Shown here piece after piece: positions 37,133-50,758 of a stretch of DNA of 64,000 bases. Made by a program: the position numbers and the translations under genes. How positions within the stretch are numbered: position 1 is the first letter of the stretch; every line of letters starts with the position of its first letter. The notes beneath the pieces are model-generated. The model saw only the letters and a list, made by a program, of their open reading frames with translations. It was not told where the DNA came from and did no database searches. Source of the DNA: Coriaria nepalensis. Taxonomy: Eukaryota; Streptophyta; Magnoliopsida; Cucurbitales; Coriariaceae. The stretch covers positions 11,046,001 through 11,110,000 of the forward strand of contig CP114484.1 in NCBI GenBank assembly GCA_027186245.1, written 5' to 3'.

Positions 37133-38576
37133 TTGTACGGACTAAAAAACCTGCTTACAGTATAGACAATAACAGCAATAACCGTTAGATCTAACTCTTA
37201 ATCCACGGCAATAAGTTAAAAAACCGTTAGATCTGTTAATAAGATACCTAAAATATCATCCAAGAAAAAAGAAAGAAATAAAATAAAAATAGTATATTAG
37301 TACAAAACACTGTATCTTGTCAGATCTAAAGAAACAACAAGATCATTTACGGATAAAAGAGAAGAGACAAAAATAACGAAATCCTTGCATGGAAAAAAGG
37401 GTTAAAAACTGGAACACAAAATTAGTCAACTGAAAAAACACTGCCTTGGTTTAGTAAACGAGAGAGAAAATGTTGAGAATCATAGGGAAAGGTAGAGGAA
37501 ATGTGAGAAAATTAAAACCATAACATGAGATTTTAGTAAAAGAAAAAAAAAACAAATCAAAATATTTGAAGAAAATAGAGAGCAAGTAATGGAAAAAAGT
37601 AAAAGTACCTGGGAAGTGAGAAAAGTGAAGATGGAGCTAGAAAAATGGATGTTTGGTAGATCTGAAACTTGTTTAGTCTTTAGCGTCGGTAAGGTTTGAG
37701 TTACAAAAGCTTACAAACATTCAGTGAGAGTGTTAAGGAGGGGGAGAGAGAGCAGAACGGGCAGGCAGAGTACGGGGGCTTTGGCTGACCGTGATCAGGA
37801 TGGTTGTAATGAAACTAGCAAAGCATGGGCAGGGAAGGGGGGGGGGGGGGGGGCAGCTGGAATCTAGCAAAAAGACTAAAAAATACTCTGCCTTTGGTGT
37901 GTGTTTGGTTAGGTGTGAGAGACTGAGCTGAGTGGGAATAGAATTGGAATCAATTCCAGAATATCAACACTTTTTTCTTCATCTTTTTTTATTTTTTCCC
38001 CTAGTTCTTAACGATTTAAATGTAACCACAACTAAGTTAGATCCTATTCCTTAGCTTCATGTACACTCCTAAATAAAAGTAAGCAACTTTATATATTCAA
38101 TTGCATTAACTCAAGATGAATGAAGGGAATCAATCTTTAATAAGTGCACTTAGAAAATTCTATTAAATTATCAAGTAAGGTATAAGTATCTTATTATTAT
38201 GTCACTTTTTATCAAGCCTCATTTTCTTCTACCAGATTGCCAATTAACTCTTTAAGAGATGTCCAAATTAACACTATTGTGACTTTCTTGATTCAATGCA
38301 GAAAAATGTCCTAAACTAAGCTTAGTCTGTCTACCAGTAAAAATGTTCTGCATCATTTAAGTTAGATGAGTTTAGCAGAGCTGGCACATGTTCACCGGTT
38401 GTGGATTAAGCTTGGTTCGAGACCACTTAAAAGTCTTGCTCAATAATAAAGAGCAAGACCAAAAATTCTAAAATGCTAGAAGGGACTTGAGCTGGTCCGC
38501 CGTAATTGGTATTTGGTCATTGCTATTGGATTTGAAGACGATACTGTATTATCTAGTTCCTGCGACCACAACATGA
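37133..38576. other. Leader, promoter and intergenic DNA with a G17 tract
   Basis: 37133-37760 holds the leader intron and leader of the acidic-protein gene. A run of 17 G (37837-37853) lies just upstream. A perfect 9-bp hairpin (GTCTTGCTC at 38433-38441 with GAGCAAGAC at 38451-38459) is 3' of the bZIP gene. No other gene seen. Confidence 0.6.
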
Positions 38577-39663
38577 TCAGTTTTTTTTTTTTATGATCAT
38601 CACATCCTGTATGTTAGTCATCATGTCGAGACCAAACTTGGTACAAAGATTTGTGCATGAACGATGACGAACCAGTTCCTTTCTGAGCAAGCTATTTTGT
38701 TTCCTCCACTCAGACACTTGATGTTCAAACATGTTAGTGTAAGCCTGATTGATTGCATTAGCAATAAGTACAAACAATAATATAGTTAATATGATCTTCT
38801 CCATTACAAGAAGAATGTAACTAAACCTGTTTTCTTGCCCTTGAGCGAGCAGCAGACTCGCGGTTCTTAATCATCCTCTTCTGCCTCCTTTCGATGCTCT
38901 TCTCCATCATCTCACATGAAAACTCTCGCTTCCTCTCTGCCGCTAATAGTTCACGATCTACTGATGACGAAGATTGAATCGCCGCCGCAGCCGTTGTTAC
39001 TCCTCCGCCTCCTATCATCATCATCATCATCATCGTCTGGTTTTCATGATCAAAGCTATAAGTACCAGTACCACCACCACTGCCTGATGACATTTTATGA
39101 TCATAGCTATTACTCGAGTGATCGATCTCCACCATCTGATCATGATGATTTTGAAACTTGAACCAATCTATCTTCGACGACACTTCGTGAAAAGGATCGT
39201 GATCAGCAGCATCCATTAGTGTTGTCGACAGATCGTAAACTACGTCGTTTTGCATGACATCCGCTCCTCCCTTAATGACACGACCAGCACGTGCTCGAAA
39301 TTCCTCAAGCATCGTTGTTTCTCCTCCTCCCAAACAAGCCCGATTCATCATCAACTCCTCCTCCTCCTCCTCCCTACCTTTCCCTGCATTTACATTAGTC
39401 TCCTTCCATGCCTCCTCCATTCTCATCATCTTCTTCTTCTTCTTCTTCTTCTTGCCCAGAAAGAAAGAAGCAGCGGCTGGCCCACCACTGCATATTGACA
39501 TAGAGTTTTCTTCCTCAACCAAATTCATACTACCCTTTAATGGCTTCTGACTCTGTAACTCGCTAAGCTGGCTTAGATTGCATGCATACATTGCTCCCCT
39601 CCTCCTCCCCTCCATTGCTCCATCACCCATTTCCCACACAGTATTATTATTGTTGTATATCAA
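38577..39663 (-). CDS. Group A (ABI5/EEL/FD-type) bZIP factor with degenerate zipper
   Basis: Two exons, 38827-39663 and 38577-38744, joined in phase, give 334 residues. The basic region (about 255-282, RRQKRMIKNRESAARSRARK followed by QAYT) is diagnostic of group A bZIPs, which bind ABRE/G-box ACGT sites in ABA or flowering pathways. Weakened versions of the group's conserved N-terminal boxes are visible: KPLKGSMNL, MEEAWKETNVN, and MLEEFRARAGRVIKG (compare the TLEDFLVRAGVV-type box). Three features are unusual. The zipper has Phe, Trp, Leu and then His where Leu heptads are expected (MFEHQVSEWRKQNSLLRKEL). The C-terminus stops about 30 residues later in a poly-Lys run without the usual C-terminal box. 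A KKKKKKKK and an MMMMMM stretch interrupt the N-terminal half. It may be a diverging or dying paralogue. The start chosen is the first in-frame ATG. Confidence 0.75.
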
Positions 39664-42248
39664 GCTTGAATCTCTTCTCAGCCTTGTTTACGGCTTATAA
39701 GGAGAAGAAAAAAGAATGAAATTTTGGATCGAAGGAGGAAGACAAGGAACAAGCTTATGGGTTTAGAAACCTTAAGAGGAAGCTTTGTATATATATGTTA
39801 TGTTTGGAACGAAATCAGGATTAAGATATAATTAATGTCACGTTAATTTAAAGATAGGGTTTAGGGGGGAAATAATTAAGGATCTAAAATTAAAAAAAAT
39901 GCCCGTAAGAAACGATCTCGTGGAAGAAAGCTAACAATTTAACAGCTCTTTTCGGGGATTCTTATGATAATATCATAAAACTTTATATAAACTGCCTCTG
40001 CAATTTAGGGAAAAGATTTTACTGTTGACGTCGCAAAATTTATGGATCGTTAGTTTGGTAGTTTTGAAATCTGGTCTGTATTTTAAAATATATTTTAATG
40101 ATATATTATAATTTAAAAATAAAAATATGTTAATTTTTATGTTAATTTTTATTTTTAAATTAATTTTTAATTTTTAAAAATTTAAAAATTATATTTTTAC
40201 TTTATTTCTTAATTTTTTACCTTTACCATTATAATCTCGCCATCAAAAAATAAAATAAAATAAAAAATATATCTATTAATGGAGCTCGAAGCTCCATCAA
40301 TGGAGCTTGGAAACTCCATTAATAGATTTTTTTTCCTGTGGTTGGATTATTGATGAAGAAAATAAAATTTTTTTTAAATATTTTATAGATATAAATAATT
40401 TTTTTTTATTATTAAAAGTTAAAATTTTTTATTATAAAATATTAAATCGCGCCTATAAAAAATAAATTCTTTTCAAAACACGTTTTAAAAATTGTAGGCT
40501 AGGGCACGGGGAGTTCAGATTTTCTTAAGGAAAAAAAAAACTATAATGAACCCTAATATTTAAAATAATTATAATAAATATTTTAAATTTGTATATAATT
40601 AAAACGAATATATATTTTAAAATTTTAATTATAATAGATCGTTGAGAGTACGTACAAAATAATCTAAAATTTTAAAATATACCATAAATTAAATAAATCT
40701 TATCGTTTAGAAAATGATCATATATATAAATAAAAAATTGATTTAAAATGAGAAAAAAAAATTAGTTTAAATTAGTATCGGTTAAAAAATGTTAATATAA
40801 TATTTTGATGGTAAAAAAAATTATTTAATTTTAAAATTTTAATTAATTTAATATGAATAAATAAAAATCATTATAATTAAAATTTTAAAATACATTATTT
40901 ATTAAAATTATACAAAATTTTTATTTGGATTGGGAGCCCAATATCCAAAAAAGTAACCTAATTCTTAGGCTCGATTGGGTCTTTAAACTGAATAAAGATC
41001 TTTATCCTCAACGGCCCATTCGTTTTTGGGAATATTATTAGTTAAATAATGACTTCTTCTCTTTTCTTTTTTTTAATTACCAAAATGACCTCCTTTTATT
41101 CTTTAGACTCTTTACACCTAATGGATCTCATCTCCTATGGAGATGCCTTTTCAATTAATGACTGTCGTCAATTATACTTTTTTAATGAAATTTAAAAATA
41201 AATAAAAAATAAATAAAAAATAAATAAAAAAAAAAACAGCAAAAAAGTGAATCGGATAAGTTCAAACAAGCGATTAGGCTTATCTGCCAACTTTAAGAAA
41301 GTTCTAAACATCATTTGTCTAAGATGCATACAGCTTTTTACAAATGAAGTTATTGGTCACTGCTATTCAACCTTTTCTCTACAAGCTCTTTTGGGTTCTT
41401 TTTATATATCCCAATGGCAAAATAGACAAACAAATATTTTCCATTTGCACCATCAACTACATACAATGGATTAACAAAAGTAGTAATAGTAAATAATTCA
41501 ATACTTTGGCCTAATATGAAACAAGTGGGCAAATTGGAGTTTGGATAAGTATGGTAGACTTAGCATTTTAACAAGATACATATATATATATATATATGGT
41601 TTGAGTTGAGCTAGTTTTCTGGAATGATTTCTATAGTATGCGAGCCGGCATTCGCATACGATGTTGAGTTTGGATGTCGGTATTTGTCTCACATCGAAAA
41701 TTGATTAGGTTATTACATGTTTCTATCCAAATCCAAACCCAAACCTAAACCCATTTAATTCAAGTGCTCAAATAAGAGTTTGAGGCTAAGAATTTTAACA
41801 AATAATATTTGTCATTACTGCTAAAAAGCTAGAATCAAATTTACTGTGAAAAAAGATCATATCTTTCACAATCGATTACTTAAATGATAACACATCATTA
41901 TCATGCTTCTTGCCAGCAAGAGAAGAAGTTACACGTATTTATTTACATAATAGAAAGTCTCTAGTTCTAATATAAAGAAGAATCAGATATCAAAATTTCT
42001 AACACCTCAATGGTCAAAGTTTTGAAGCGTGATCCACTCGAGGTCTTATAAAATGAGATTATTTTTTAGAGCCAGTCTTCAATCAACTGGACATAGGATT
42101 AGTTCGCTTGTTAATAATCAAAATATTTCAGACCAGTCGAAAATAATAATTTAAAAAAATACAAAAAAAATACAAAAAAGATATCAAAATTTCTCTATAA
42201 GTTTGGTGAGTGAGTGAGTGATTATTATAGCAGATCAGATCAATTGAG
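39664..42248. other. Very AT-rich intergenic region
   Basis: 39664-39830 is the bZIP leader/promoter. From 40060 to 41240 the sequence is almost entirely A and T with no coding exon. A compact nested hairpin is at 40271-40327. 41240-42248 leads into the TGA gene and shows no supported exon. Confidence 0.6.
40271..40327. repeat. Nested palindrome (hairpin within hairpin)
   Basis: ATCTATTAATGGAG at 40271-40284 is the exact reverse complement of CTCCATTAATAGAT at 40314-40327. Between them AAGCTCCAT (40289-40297) pairs with ATGGAGCTT (40300-40308). The same GGAGCT word is used in both stems. It is the only GC-containing island in a long A/T tract and may be the core of a small MITE or a cruciform. 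Confidence 0.85.
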
Positions 42249-44092
42249 ATGGGAATATATGGAGCAGCTCACCAGGTTAGCGCACAAGCAAATGCCTTCA
42301 AGGATTATGATTTCCCGGATACAGATCTATTCGCTAATCCTATTGCTGATGTGGATGCTAGGCTAAAAAATAAGGTACAGGAAGAAACTCCAAATTTGCT
42401 TCTTCTCTGACTTGCTCTGTTTTCTCTAGTTACCGGCTCCGACCCGATTTCATCGTTTCTACTAACTTTTCCAGCTTGAATATGTATCTGATGAATCAAT
42501 GGATGATCCCTTGACAAGCAATCAGGAAGCAAACCAGATAGTGGATAAAGTAAGGAAACATAGTATAAAGAAACGTACATATGTATTTTTTATGTATATT
42601 TTTAGTTAAATGTAAATGTGCATATTATGTCCAGGTACAGAGACGTTTGGCTCAGAATCGCGAAGCTGCTCGGAAAAGCCGACTAAAGAAAAAGGTGGCT
42701 ACATTGAAGAATCCATGCCTATACTCATATATATGTGACTGGTATAATTTGTATATATATATCTGATTGTGCATATAGTAATATTTTACTTGTGTGTCAG
42801 GCATATGTTCGACAATTAGAAACGACTCATCTAAAGCTAACACAACTAGAACTGGAACTTGAGAAAGTGAGACAGCAGGTAAATCGACATAGAGTTCAAT
42901 CATTTTTCATAATGCACATCAATCTATTAGTAAAACATGTCATCCATAATGCCTTACTGCAGGGTGTATACTCTACCAATGCCATCAATAACAGCCGGTT
43001 TGGGTTCTCCAGAATCATGAACCCAGGTCTGTATCTTATGATATATATACTAAAATTCAATTTCAGTCCCTTAGAAAAAACTCACCTATTGATTCAAGGA
43101 TTTCCGGAAATTTTGAAACAGGGATTGGAACATTTGAGATGCAATACGGCATATGGATTAACGAGCTACGAGTAAAAGACAATCAACTTAGAAATGCATT
43201 ACAAGCTCTGATAAACGATATAGAAATTAGATTCATTGTAGAGAGTAGCTTGGATCACTATTACAAACTTTTTCACATGAAAGCAGAAGCTGCAAAGTCC
43301 GACATCTTCTACTTGTTATCCGGAACTTGGAGAACATCAGCCGAGCGGTTATTCCTTTGGATTGGAGGGTCCCGGCCGTCAAAGCTTCTAAATGTAACAT
43401 GCATATAATAAAACAAACCTCAAAATTGGTTACCATTTTTTTCTTCTGCCACAATCTAGCAATTTGAAAAGGACTCATGGAAATTTTTTTCTGGGACAGG
43501 TTTTGATGCGGAATTTCGAGCCTTTATCGGATGAACAAGTGATGGAGATCACTAGGCTGGTCCGATCATGCGAGCAAGCGGAGGATGCTCTCTCTCAAGG
43601 AATGGAGAAACTGCATCAGAGTCTAGCGCATACTGTTGCATTTACCGATATCTCGGTTTTTATGGAGAGTAACAATTCTCACATGAGGGAGTATATAGAG
43701 AAGCTCGAAGCACTGCAGAGCTTTGCCGGCCAGGTATATATATATATATATACATATGTAGACATAGATGTCGTTTTTTTGTTTCCATCGATGACTGAAA
43801 CTGGAGTTTGGACAACCTTCAATCTAGCTAACTAGTAATGTATTAGCTATGTCTAGAATGGAACAGAAATTTTATACCATAGTGAAGTTCAAGTAAAAAA
43901 TGAAACGGTATAATACAATTTGCTGTTCTCTTTTGGTTGGTGTAGGCGGACCATCTACGGCAGCAGACATTGTTGCAAATGTCTAGGATTTTGACGACGA
44001 AACAGGCCGGAAGGGGATTGCTTGCGTTGGGGGAATATTTTCATCGGCTTCGAGCTCTTAGTTCAGTATGGTGTAATCAAACCCTTTTGTAG
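42249..44092 (+). CDS. TGA-class bZIP transcription factor (TGA3/TGA7-like)
   Basis: TGA factors bind TGACG (as-1) elements and work with NPR1-type co-regulators in salicylate defence and detoxification. Eight exons, 42249-42374, 42475-42549, 42635-42694, 42801-42878, 42963-43026, 43122-43393, 43500-43733 and 43946-44092, all in phase, encode 351 residues. The basic region is residues 68-87 (VQRRLAQNREAARKSRLKKK). A short zipper follows (AYVRQLETTHLKLTQLELEL). A DOG1-type C-terminal domain spans about 150-345 (LRNALQALINDIEIRFIVES, LWIGGSRPSKLLNV, LEALQSFAGQADHLRQQTLL, GRGLLALGEYFHRLRALSS). It ends in VWCNQTLL. By position it fits Arabidopsis TGA3/TGA7 (At1g22070/At1g77920, from memory). It appears intact. 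Confidence 0.93.
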
Positions 44093-44396
44093 CCAACCCG
44101 AAAACTATGTATGTAATTCTGTGGTAATTACCCAATTTTTCATCATGTCTTATCTGCAAATGTAATGGGAAAATGACTGAGGAGTAATAAAACTATGAGA
44201 GTTTATTATTGACAATTGAAAAAAGGTGCCAAAAGCAAATTTAAGGGCCTAAAAAAAAATCCAGACATCAAGTCATGATTTGGGCCTGCAATGCCTACAA
44301 CGACAAAGCCATGATTTGGGTTTCAGTCATAGATTAATATGTACAGTTGCGTTTGTAGTTAAAAAAAAAAAAAAAAAGAGAAAAAGTTATGGGTTT

Positions 44397-44468
44397 TGAA
44401 CCCGACGTGAATCGAACACGCAACCTTCTGATCTGGAGTCAGACGCGCTACCATTGCGCCACGGATCC
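44397..44468 (-). tRNA. tRNA-Trp (anticodon CCA)
   Basis: A 72-base gene reads on the minus strand from GGATCCGTGGCGCAATGG to a TTCGATTC T-arm and GTCGGGTTCA. The acceptor stem pairs GGATCCG with the 3' CGGGTTC, allowing a G-U pair. The anticodon loop reads CTCCAGA, giving CCA for Trp. Box A (TGGCGCAATGG) and box B (GTTCGATTC) are present. No CCA is encoded, as expected for a nuclear gene. A T5 run (44381-44385 on the plus strand as AAAAA) about 12 bases downstream can end Pol III transcription. Confidence 0.97.
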
Positions 44469-46689
44469 ACTTGTTGGATGATTGGTAATGAGAAAGTTAC
44501 TATTCGTTAAAAACAAAAAAGTTCTTAAAAGTAACGGTAGACCGTAGACTAGTAATTTGTGAGATGTAGTATGCTAGTAATACTGTAATAGTAGCAGTAG
44601 CGGTACAGCCCGCAGTCCTAAACAGGCTCAGTTCCAACACCGGCAAAATCTGGCATTTTGTTGATCAGCTTTTCAATAATGATCTTCTTCTTCTTTTTTC
44701 TTCTTTTGTAGTGAGTCAGTGAGCAGTACACAATTTTTCACTTTCATTCCACCTTTTTACTGATAAATCAATATCAACAATAATCACCCATTACCACTCC
44801 TCCTAGTGACTAGTTACCAGTACCACCGCCGTGGGGGCCGGCTTGGCCGACACTCGAAATCGCGTACACCGCTACCATGATTGCTTTTGCCTCTCTCTCT
44901 CTCTCTCTCTGGGTCTACACTCTACGCTTACACTATAACCAGTTCCTCTATACACTACTGCCCACCGCCCAGTCCTAGACCCTAAAAATAGTTTCAATTA
45001 TTATTGGGCTTCTTTATCTGCTCAGCCCTCTTTCTTTTGGGCCCATTAAACCGAACATCGCTTTGATCATTCAATGCTACGATAGAGACTACCATCCATC
45101 TTAATTAAATAATTTAATTAAATAATATAAATAAATAAATAAGGTTTCAAATTTTGTAATAATTTATTTTAATACCCCACAATTTTGAATTTCTCTTTAA
45201 CCAAATCATGTACTTATTTGCATTCTTCTTGACCAGCAGCCACCATAGTTTCGAATCGTGTAAATTATCTCCTAATTGTATACGTGTGTATGTGTATATA
45301 TATATATATATGTATGTACGTAATCTAACAGCTGCAATAACTAACTTTTTTTCTTATAGATATTTAAGTACATGTACTTTATAACTAACCTACCAATATA
45401 GCTGGCTATCTATCTGACAACGATTAACAACCCTATCTTCACGTGCTATATATATATCTTACGGCAACATAATTCAGTTAGTTTGGTTTTTAGTTAGTTA
45501 AGGTGATCTTGTTGTTTTATGAAATGAACATGGACACGAATGAGACGACAGACGAGGAGAGTTAGGAGTTAGGACAGTCCGTGGTGGCAAGGATGAAGTC
45601 GCTTGTCCATGCTCTCACAAATTGTAAGATGGATAAATACCAATTGAATGATCCGTACACAAACTAAGCTACTGTGTGTTTGCTAACCAATAAGAGTTTG
45701 GCGTGCTACGACACCTGAGGTTGTAGTGACGTGAGATTTATGCAAGGCCTTAAAGGGAACACATGATTGACATTATCGGAATATTGCAAGTTGGTAGTTG
45801 TCTGTGAACAAAATTCAAGATCATGGTAGACTTGTAGTCTACACTAAACATTGGAGGACCCATTTCTTTTCAATAATTCATTTTTGGTGGGTTTTTTTTT
45901 TCTTCCCCCTTTTCTGGTTGGATGTAATAATTGTATGTATTTATTTACTGAAATTTTGAGAATTATATTTCATATTTTAAATTTTAATATATAAAAAAGA
46001 TGAATAGTTTTAATTTATTATTAATTAATTTTGAGATAAAAATTTAAATTTTTATATTATATCAAAACTAAAATCATGTATTAAGATATATTGAGAATTA
46101 TATATTTCACATCTTAAAGAAAAATTTTGAAAGTCTAATAAATGAAAAATATAAAATATTATATTAATTATTAATTGATTTTGAGACGAAAATCTAAATT
46201 CTCACATAAAATTTTATTTTGCTTATATCAACAGAATTCGATTAAAATATAAGTACATAAACAGAGCATTTAAAAAATCTTTATAAAATGCGAGTTTTTA
46301 CTCAAGCTTCGGTTCAAACTTTATACTATAAAATTCAATATTGATAATACGAAATGAAAGTACATTTAAACTATAATATATATGAAACTTTATTATATAA
46401 AACTGTAGTCAAAATTTTAAACAAACAGGTAGCACCCGCCCACCAATGAATTTGAAATTTGGACCCATTACATAAAACATGATACCTATTAAAATTAGAG
46501 AGCCAATGTAATAAGAAGCTAGCGGTCCCTATATTGTTGTATCAGCTTCGTTAAGTACCAATGTAATCAAATCCGGCCAGATGAGTTTTTTCAAACACTC
46601 TTGGTCTAATAATGATAGTCTGCTTGCCGAGTTTGGGTGTTTGCCTTGCCATCTGCCCATGAAGAGGGTTGTCGTTTGTATGTGGGTTG

Positions 46690-46990
46690 TGCCTTCTTGT
46701 GGGATGTTTAAACTATACATCATTGGGTGTTTAAGCGTAGAGGGGTGTCAGCTTGTGGAGGAGTTATTCGAGATCAGGTTGGAAGTGTTATGAGAGCTTT
46801 TGCTAGGACTTTAGATTGCGAGAATAGTTTCCTAGCCGAGGTTTTTGGGCTTCTTTACAGTATTCAGTTTGCACACTGAGAGGATTTATTTCTCATTCTT
46901 ATTGAGAGCGATTCTCGTTCTATAATTTCTTCTCTTAGGCGGAGCTCCCTTCAATTGTCAGGTCTTGTTTGCGGATGGATAGGAATGGTA
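46690..46990 (+). mobile_element. Degenerate RNase H fragment of a non-LTR (LINE-type) retrotransposon
   Basis: Two frames carry pieces of the RNase H-like domain found at the end of plant LINE ORF2 and related proteins. First VVPSCGMFKLYIIGCLS (compare the usual PP.G..KLN.DGS opening), then, after a frameshift, ACGGVIRDQVGSVMRAFART, AEVFGLLYSIQFAH, a stop, and LFLILIESDSRSII. An A-rich tail follows near 47040. It is broken by at least one frameshift and one stop, so inactive. No reverse transcriptase part is seen upstream. Confidence 0.7.
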
Positions 46991-48790
46991 TTGTAATTAT
47001 TTTTCTTTTTAATAAATTGCATCAGAGTCTTTCTTCAAAAAGAAAAAATTAATAAAAAAAAAGTACTCATTGTTTAGAAATTAGAAACATTCCCTCATTT
47101 TGGGGAGGAGAAAGGGCACGTATGTATAATATACTACATAGTGGGAAGGAATCAAGAAGTGGGTTCTAATTCCTCAGTTCAGCCCCAATTATATGCTTTC
47201 TTAACCTAATTATTCAATTTGTTGTTCAAAATTAGAGCAAGACTCTGATTATTGTCCTCATTTAGGTCGCATTCATTTCTTCTGTTGTAATAGATTTAAC
47301 TTCGGACTCATGTGGTCCAATAATTATCTCCAGTAAAAAACAAGTAATTAATGTAAGTAGCCAAAGCAACATGCAATAAACTCGAGTTAATCGGAGTTTC
47401 GTGAGCATCTGATTTCTATTTGTTAAAGATTCTTAAGAGATAGATTACGTACTTGATTCAATTTTCTATCGGTTCAAATTTTTAAGATAATCAATAATTT
47501 GACATAATATCGATATATAAGTTTTGAGTTTAAATAACACTAGCACCCTTCATATTATTTTTGTATATTATATGTGATTATATTTGGATTTATTTACCAT
47601 GTATTTACACGTAATTAATTTTTAATGATAGATAATATAATTAATTAAATTTTAAATAATTTAAATTTTTGGAACAATCGATTACAATAACTTAATACTA
47701 TCTTAATTGATTTGAGTACTTGAAAAATGTACATAATGGTTAATCACTAGTATCGCATACTTATTTGAAAGTATCTACGTACATACTTCGCGTACAACCG
47801 TAAAATTTGCATCTTGAAAGAGTTATATTCATATAGGTCGTATTCATTAAGGACTAACCAATCATAATAAAACATATCGTATATAAAACGTTCAAAATAT
47901 ATAGATAGAAACTATGTCATCCAGTGATTGATCGGTTAGCCCATGACGTCGGACACGGTCCATCAAAGTATTAATGTTCTCTCAAGTTTACCTAATCATC
48001 TTTCTATAAAAATGATAATCAGTCTTAACATGCAAAATGATGGTTAATTTATTTTGACCAAAGCACTGATATTAAGTTTACCTAAATGAAAGTTCCCTCT
48101 TCCACCTAAATGAAACAAGCTGCCTCACTTTTCAAAGATTTGTTGAACTAGCTAGTGGTCGTGATATGATATCAACATTCAAGAGTTGGAAATCACTCAT
48201 CTTGATTAAAAAAAAAAAAAAAAAAAAAATCTTTCATCCAACATGATCGATCATTCATGAAGAATGAAAAGTAGTGTCAAGTGGCCCCTTATGGGAAACA
48301 AGACATTCAATTGAGAATTTATGCTCGATAAGCAACTTATCTTTGACTATGCGTATCAATCAAATTACCCTTTGAATAAATGTTAAAATCTCTTTTATCT
48401 ATCGAGAAATTCTTACCCGTTTCTAGAATATCTTTTCGAGTAATTGATCAGTATAAACTAAAAATATATATATATATATATTATCCTAAGTTCTTATACC
48501 TACTTATCCTTCTTTATATCGAAACATGTATATACAACCAGATATAAGTCATGAGATACTTATTTTGAGGACCATGATGATACAGCTGCTGTATCCTACT
48601 AAGAGCATTAAGAAGGAATATGAAACATTCATTCTCGTAGTTATTAGATGAGACTTCTGATTCCTAGCTATTGCAAAAAAAGAAAAATCATCATCTGCAC
48701 GGTTTGAAAGGGATTTTGCTGTCCAATGAGCTTGCATTTCTTCCGTCAAGGTGGGTCCAATGAGTTATTGTTATCATTTATGTACATCAA

Positions 48791-48826
<36 letters not shown>

Positions 48827-50696
48827 TGTAGCTATATACAATAGTTACCATGAAGTATTTTGGTTCCATGAGGGTCCTCATCTCCATTTTATCAATACAA
48901 CTGTTCTGTATAGAAAATATCTCTACTCTTCTTGATGTACATCGTGTCATGATTGAGATCGTGTTAACATTTGGAAGTCTCGTTTGATCAAAACCAACTA
49001 GATGAGGAATTCAAATAATTAAATGACTTTGACATTATTCATTTCAATCCAGACGGATTTTTTATTTTTATTTTTTGAAATATATAATATTTTTAATTTT
49101 TATTTGTAATTTGAGAGTACTATTGACTTTTTTTAAAACTTAATTTTATATTTCTTAATAAATTTTTTAATATTTCTATCGAAAAATTCTAACATATTAT
49201 TAGAATATATATTTCAGACGGTTATATGATCTAAGTCATATTAATATTTATTAAGTATTAATAAAAAAGAAAGACGAAAATATACAAAAAGTACCGTATA
49301 AATCTACTACTATAATTGAAGTAGTAGTACCCTTTTGTTTTGAGGGTGAAGCTCTCATTGTCCTTCAATAGTTGTTAATTCGCAAGAAAACGGGTCCATT
49401 TCTAGTTCTACAATCAATAAGGAAGCAAATTCCTTTTCACCCACCTACCAATTCCTCCACTTAAACAAAGGCACAACCACCTCATCTTACTACCCAAAAC
49501 TTATTTTGCTTCACAAAAATTGGGAACCATTCATCAAACTTAAACATTCAATGACACATCAAAAAATATATATACAATCACACTGTCAATGCTCACTTAT
49601 ATGTACACTTAAACAATGTTACCTGACCAACTAATAGAATTGAAATTCAACTTTCCAATAATGAAATCTTACAAGACCAACATCCTCTCAAGTGTCGAAA
49701 AAACTCACGTTCTCCAAAAACCCACGAGCACTCGGGCTGAAAAGAAAAGAAAAGACAATTTTTTTAATACACAAGTGTTTTCCGATAAATCAAATTTGAA
49801 TAAATATAAGATTTCATGGTCCCCCCCCCCAAAAACTATATTTAAATTTTTGAGTAATGTAAGAATTATACCTAATAATCCAAAAGAAAGACATGTTTGA
49901 AGAAAAAAAAATTGAATGGGTCCCACTCGGTCATGGGAAATAAGATGATATATAGGAAGAGTGGAATTGTGGTCTTGCTTATACTAGTCAAATTAGAATG
50001 ATATAGTATATAGTTTATTGGGTTCAATTAGTATATGCGTGTGCATTATTATATAATATGCAACTACATATAAATATGTGTGTGTGTGTATGGGAGGACC
50101 GTAGACATGAGTGGTATGCCCTAATGAATTAGAAATTAGGGATTGTGATTAGTTGTAATCTAAAGAAAGACACATGGAGGCATATATAAACATGTTAAGA
50201 AACACAAAGAGGGAAGTGGCTTTCTTTTTTTTTTTTTACTAGGGAGACGAGCAAAATCCATTTTGTCCCCCCCAAACTTAGAGAATTGTTACGGAAATAA
50301 TAAGAAATAAGTAAATGTACAAAATTTACCTCAAAAGAAGAATTCTGCATAGTATAGAGTTACGTTACACCTCCTATATACAAAGAACCTCATCATTCAA
50401 AATCACCCTTTTTGGTGGTGCAAAAGAAAATCAACAAAACAAATTTTATTATTATTATTATTTATTTTGGTAAGTAAAAAATATGTTTAATATATAAATT
50501 GTAATTTGAGTGGTTTGTGCCCATAAAACAATGAAAACAATGATCGAATCCCCCGTAGAGGAAACACCCATCATTGCTCCCAACCATCGTTTTCAACCTT
50601 AGAAACCTGAGCTTCTAAGATATTCTTTCACTCACTCACCCCCTCCTTTTTTCCTTACCCTTTTTTCCTTTCCCTTTTCCATTCTATTTCACCCCT

Positions 50697-50702
<6 letters not shown>

Positions 50703-50753
<51 letters not shown>
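50703..50753 (+). repeat. (CT)n microsatellite in the BPS1-like leader
   Basis: About 25 uninterrupted CT units lie 84-134 bases before the start codon of the BPS1-like gene, inside a broader pyrimidine-rich stretch. Such Y-rich tracts are common in plant core promoters and leaders. Length variation is likely. Confidence 0.95.

Positions 50754-50758
<5 letters not shown>

Noticed and set aside
49616..49900. 94-codon plus-strand frame
   Set aside because: Lys/Asn/Thr-rich chance frame crossing a poly-C run. No motif and no promoter or splice signals of note.
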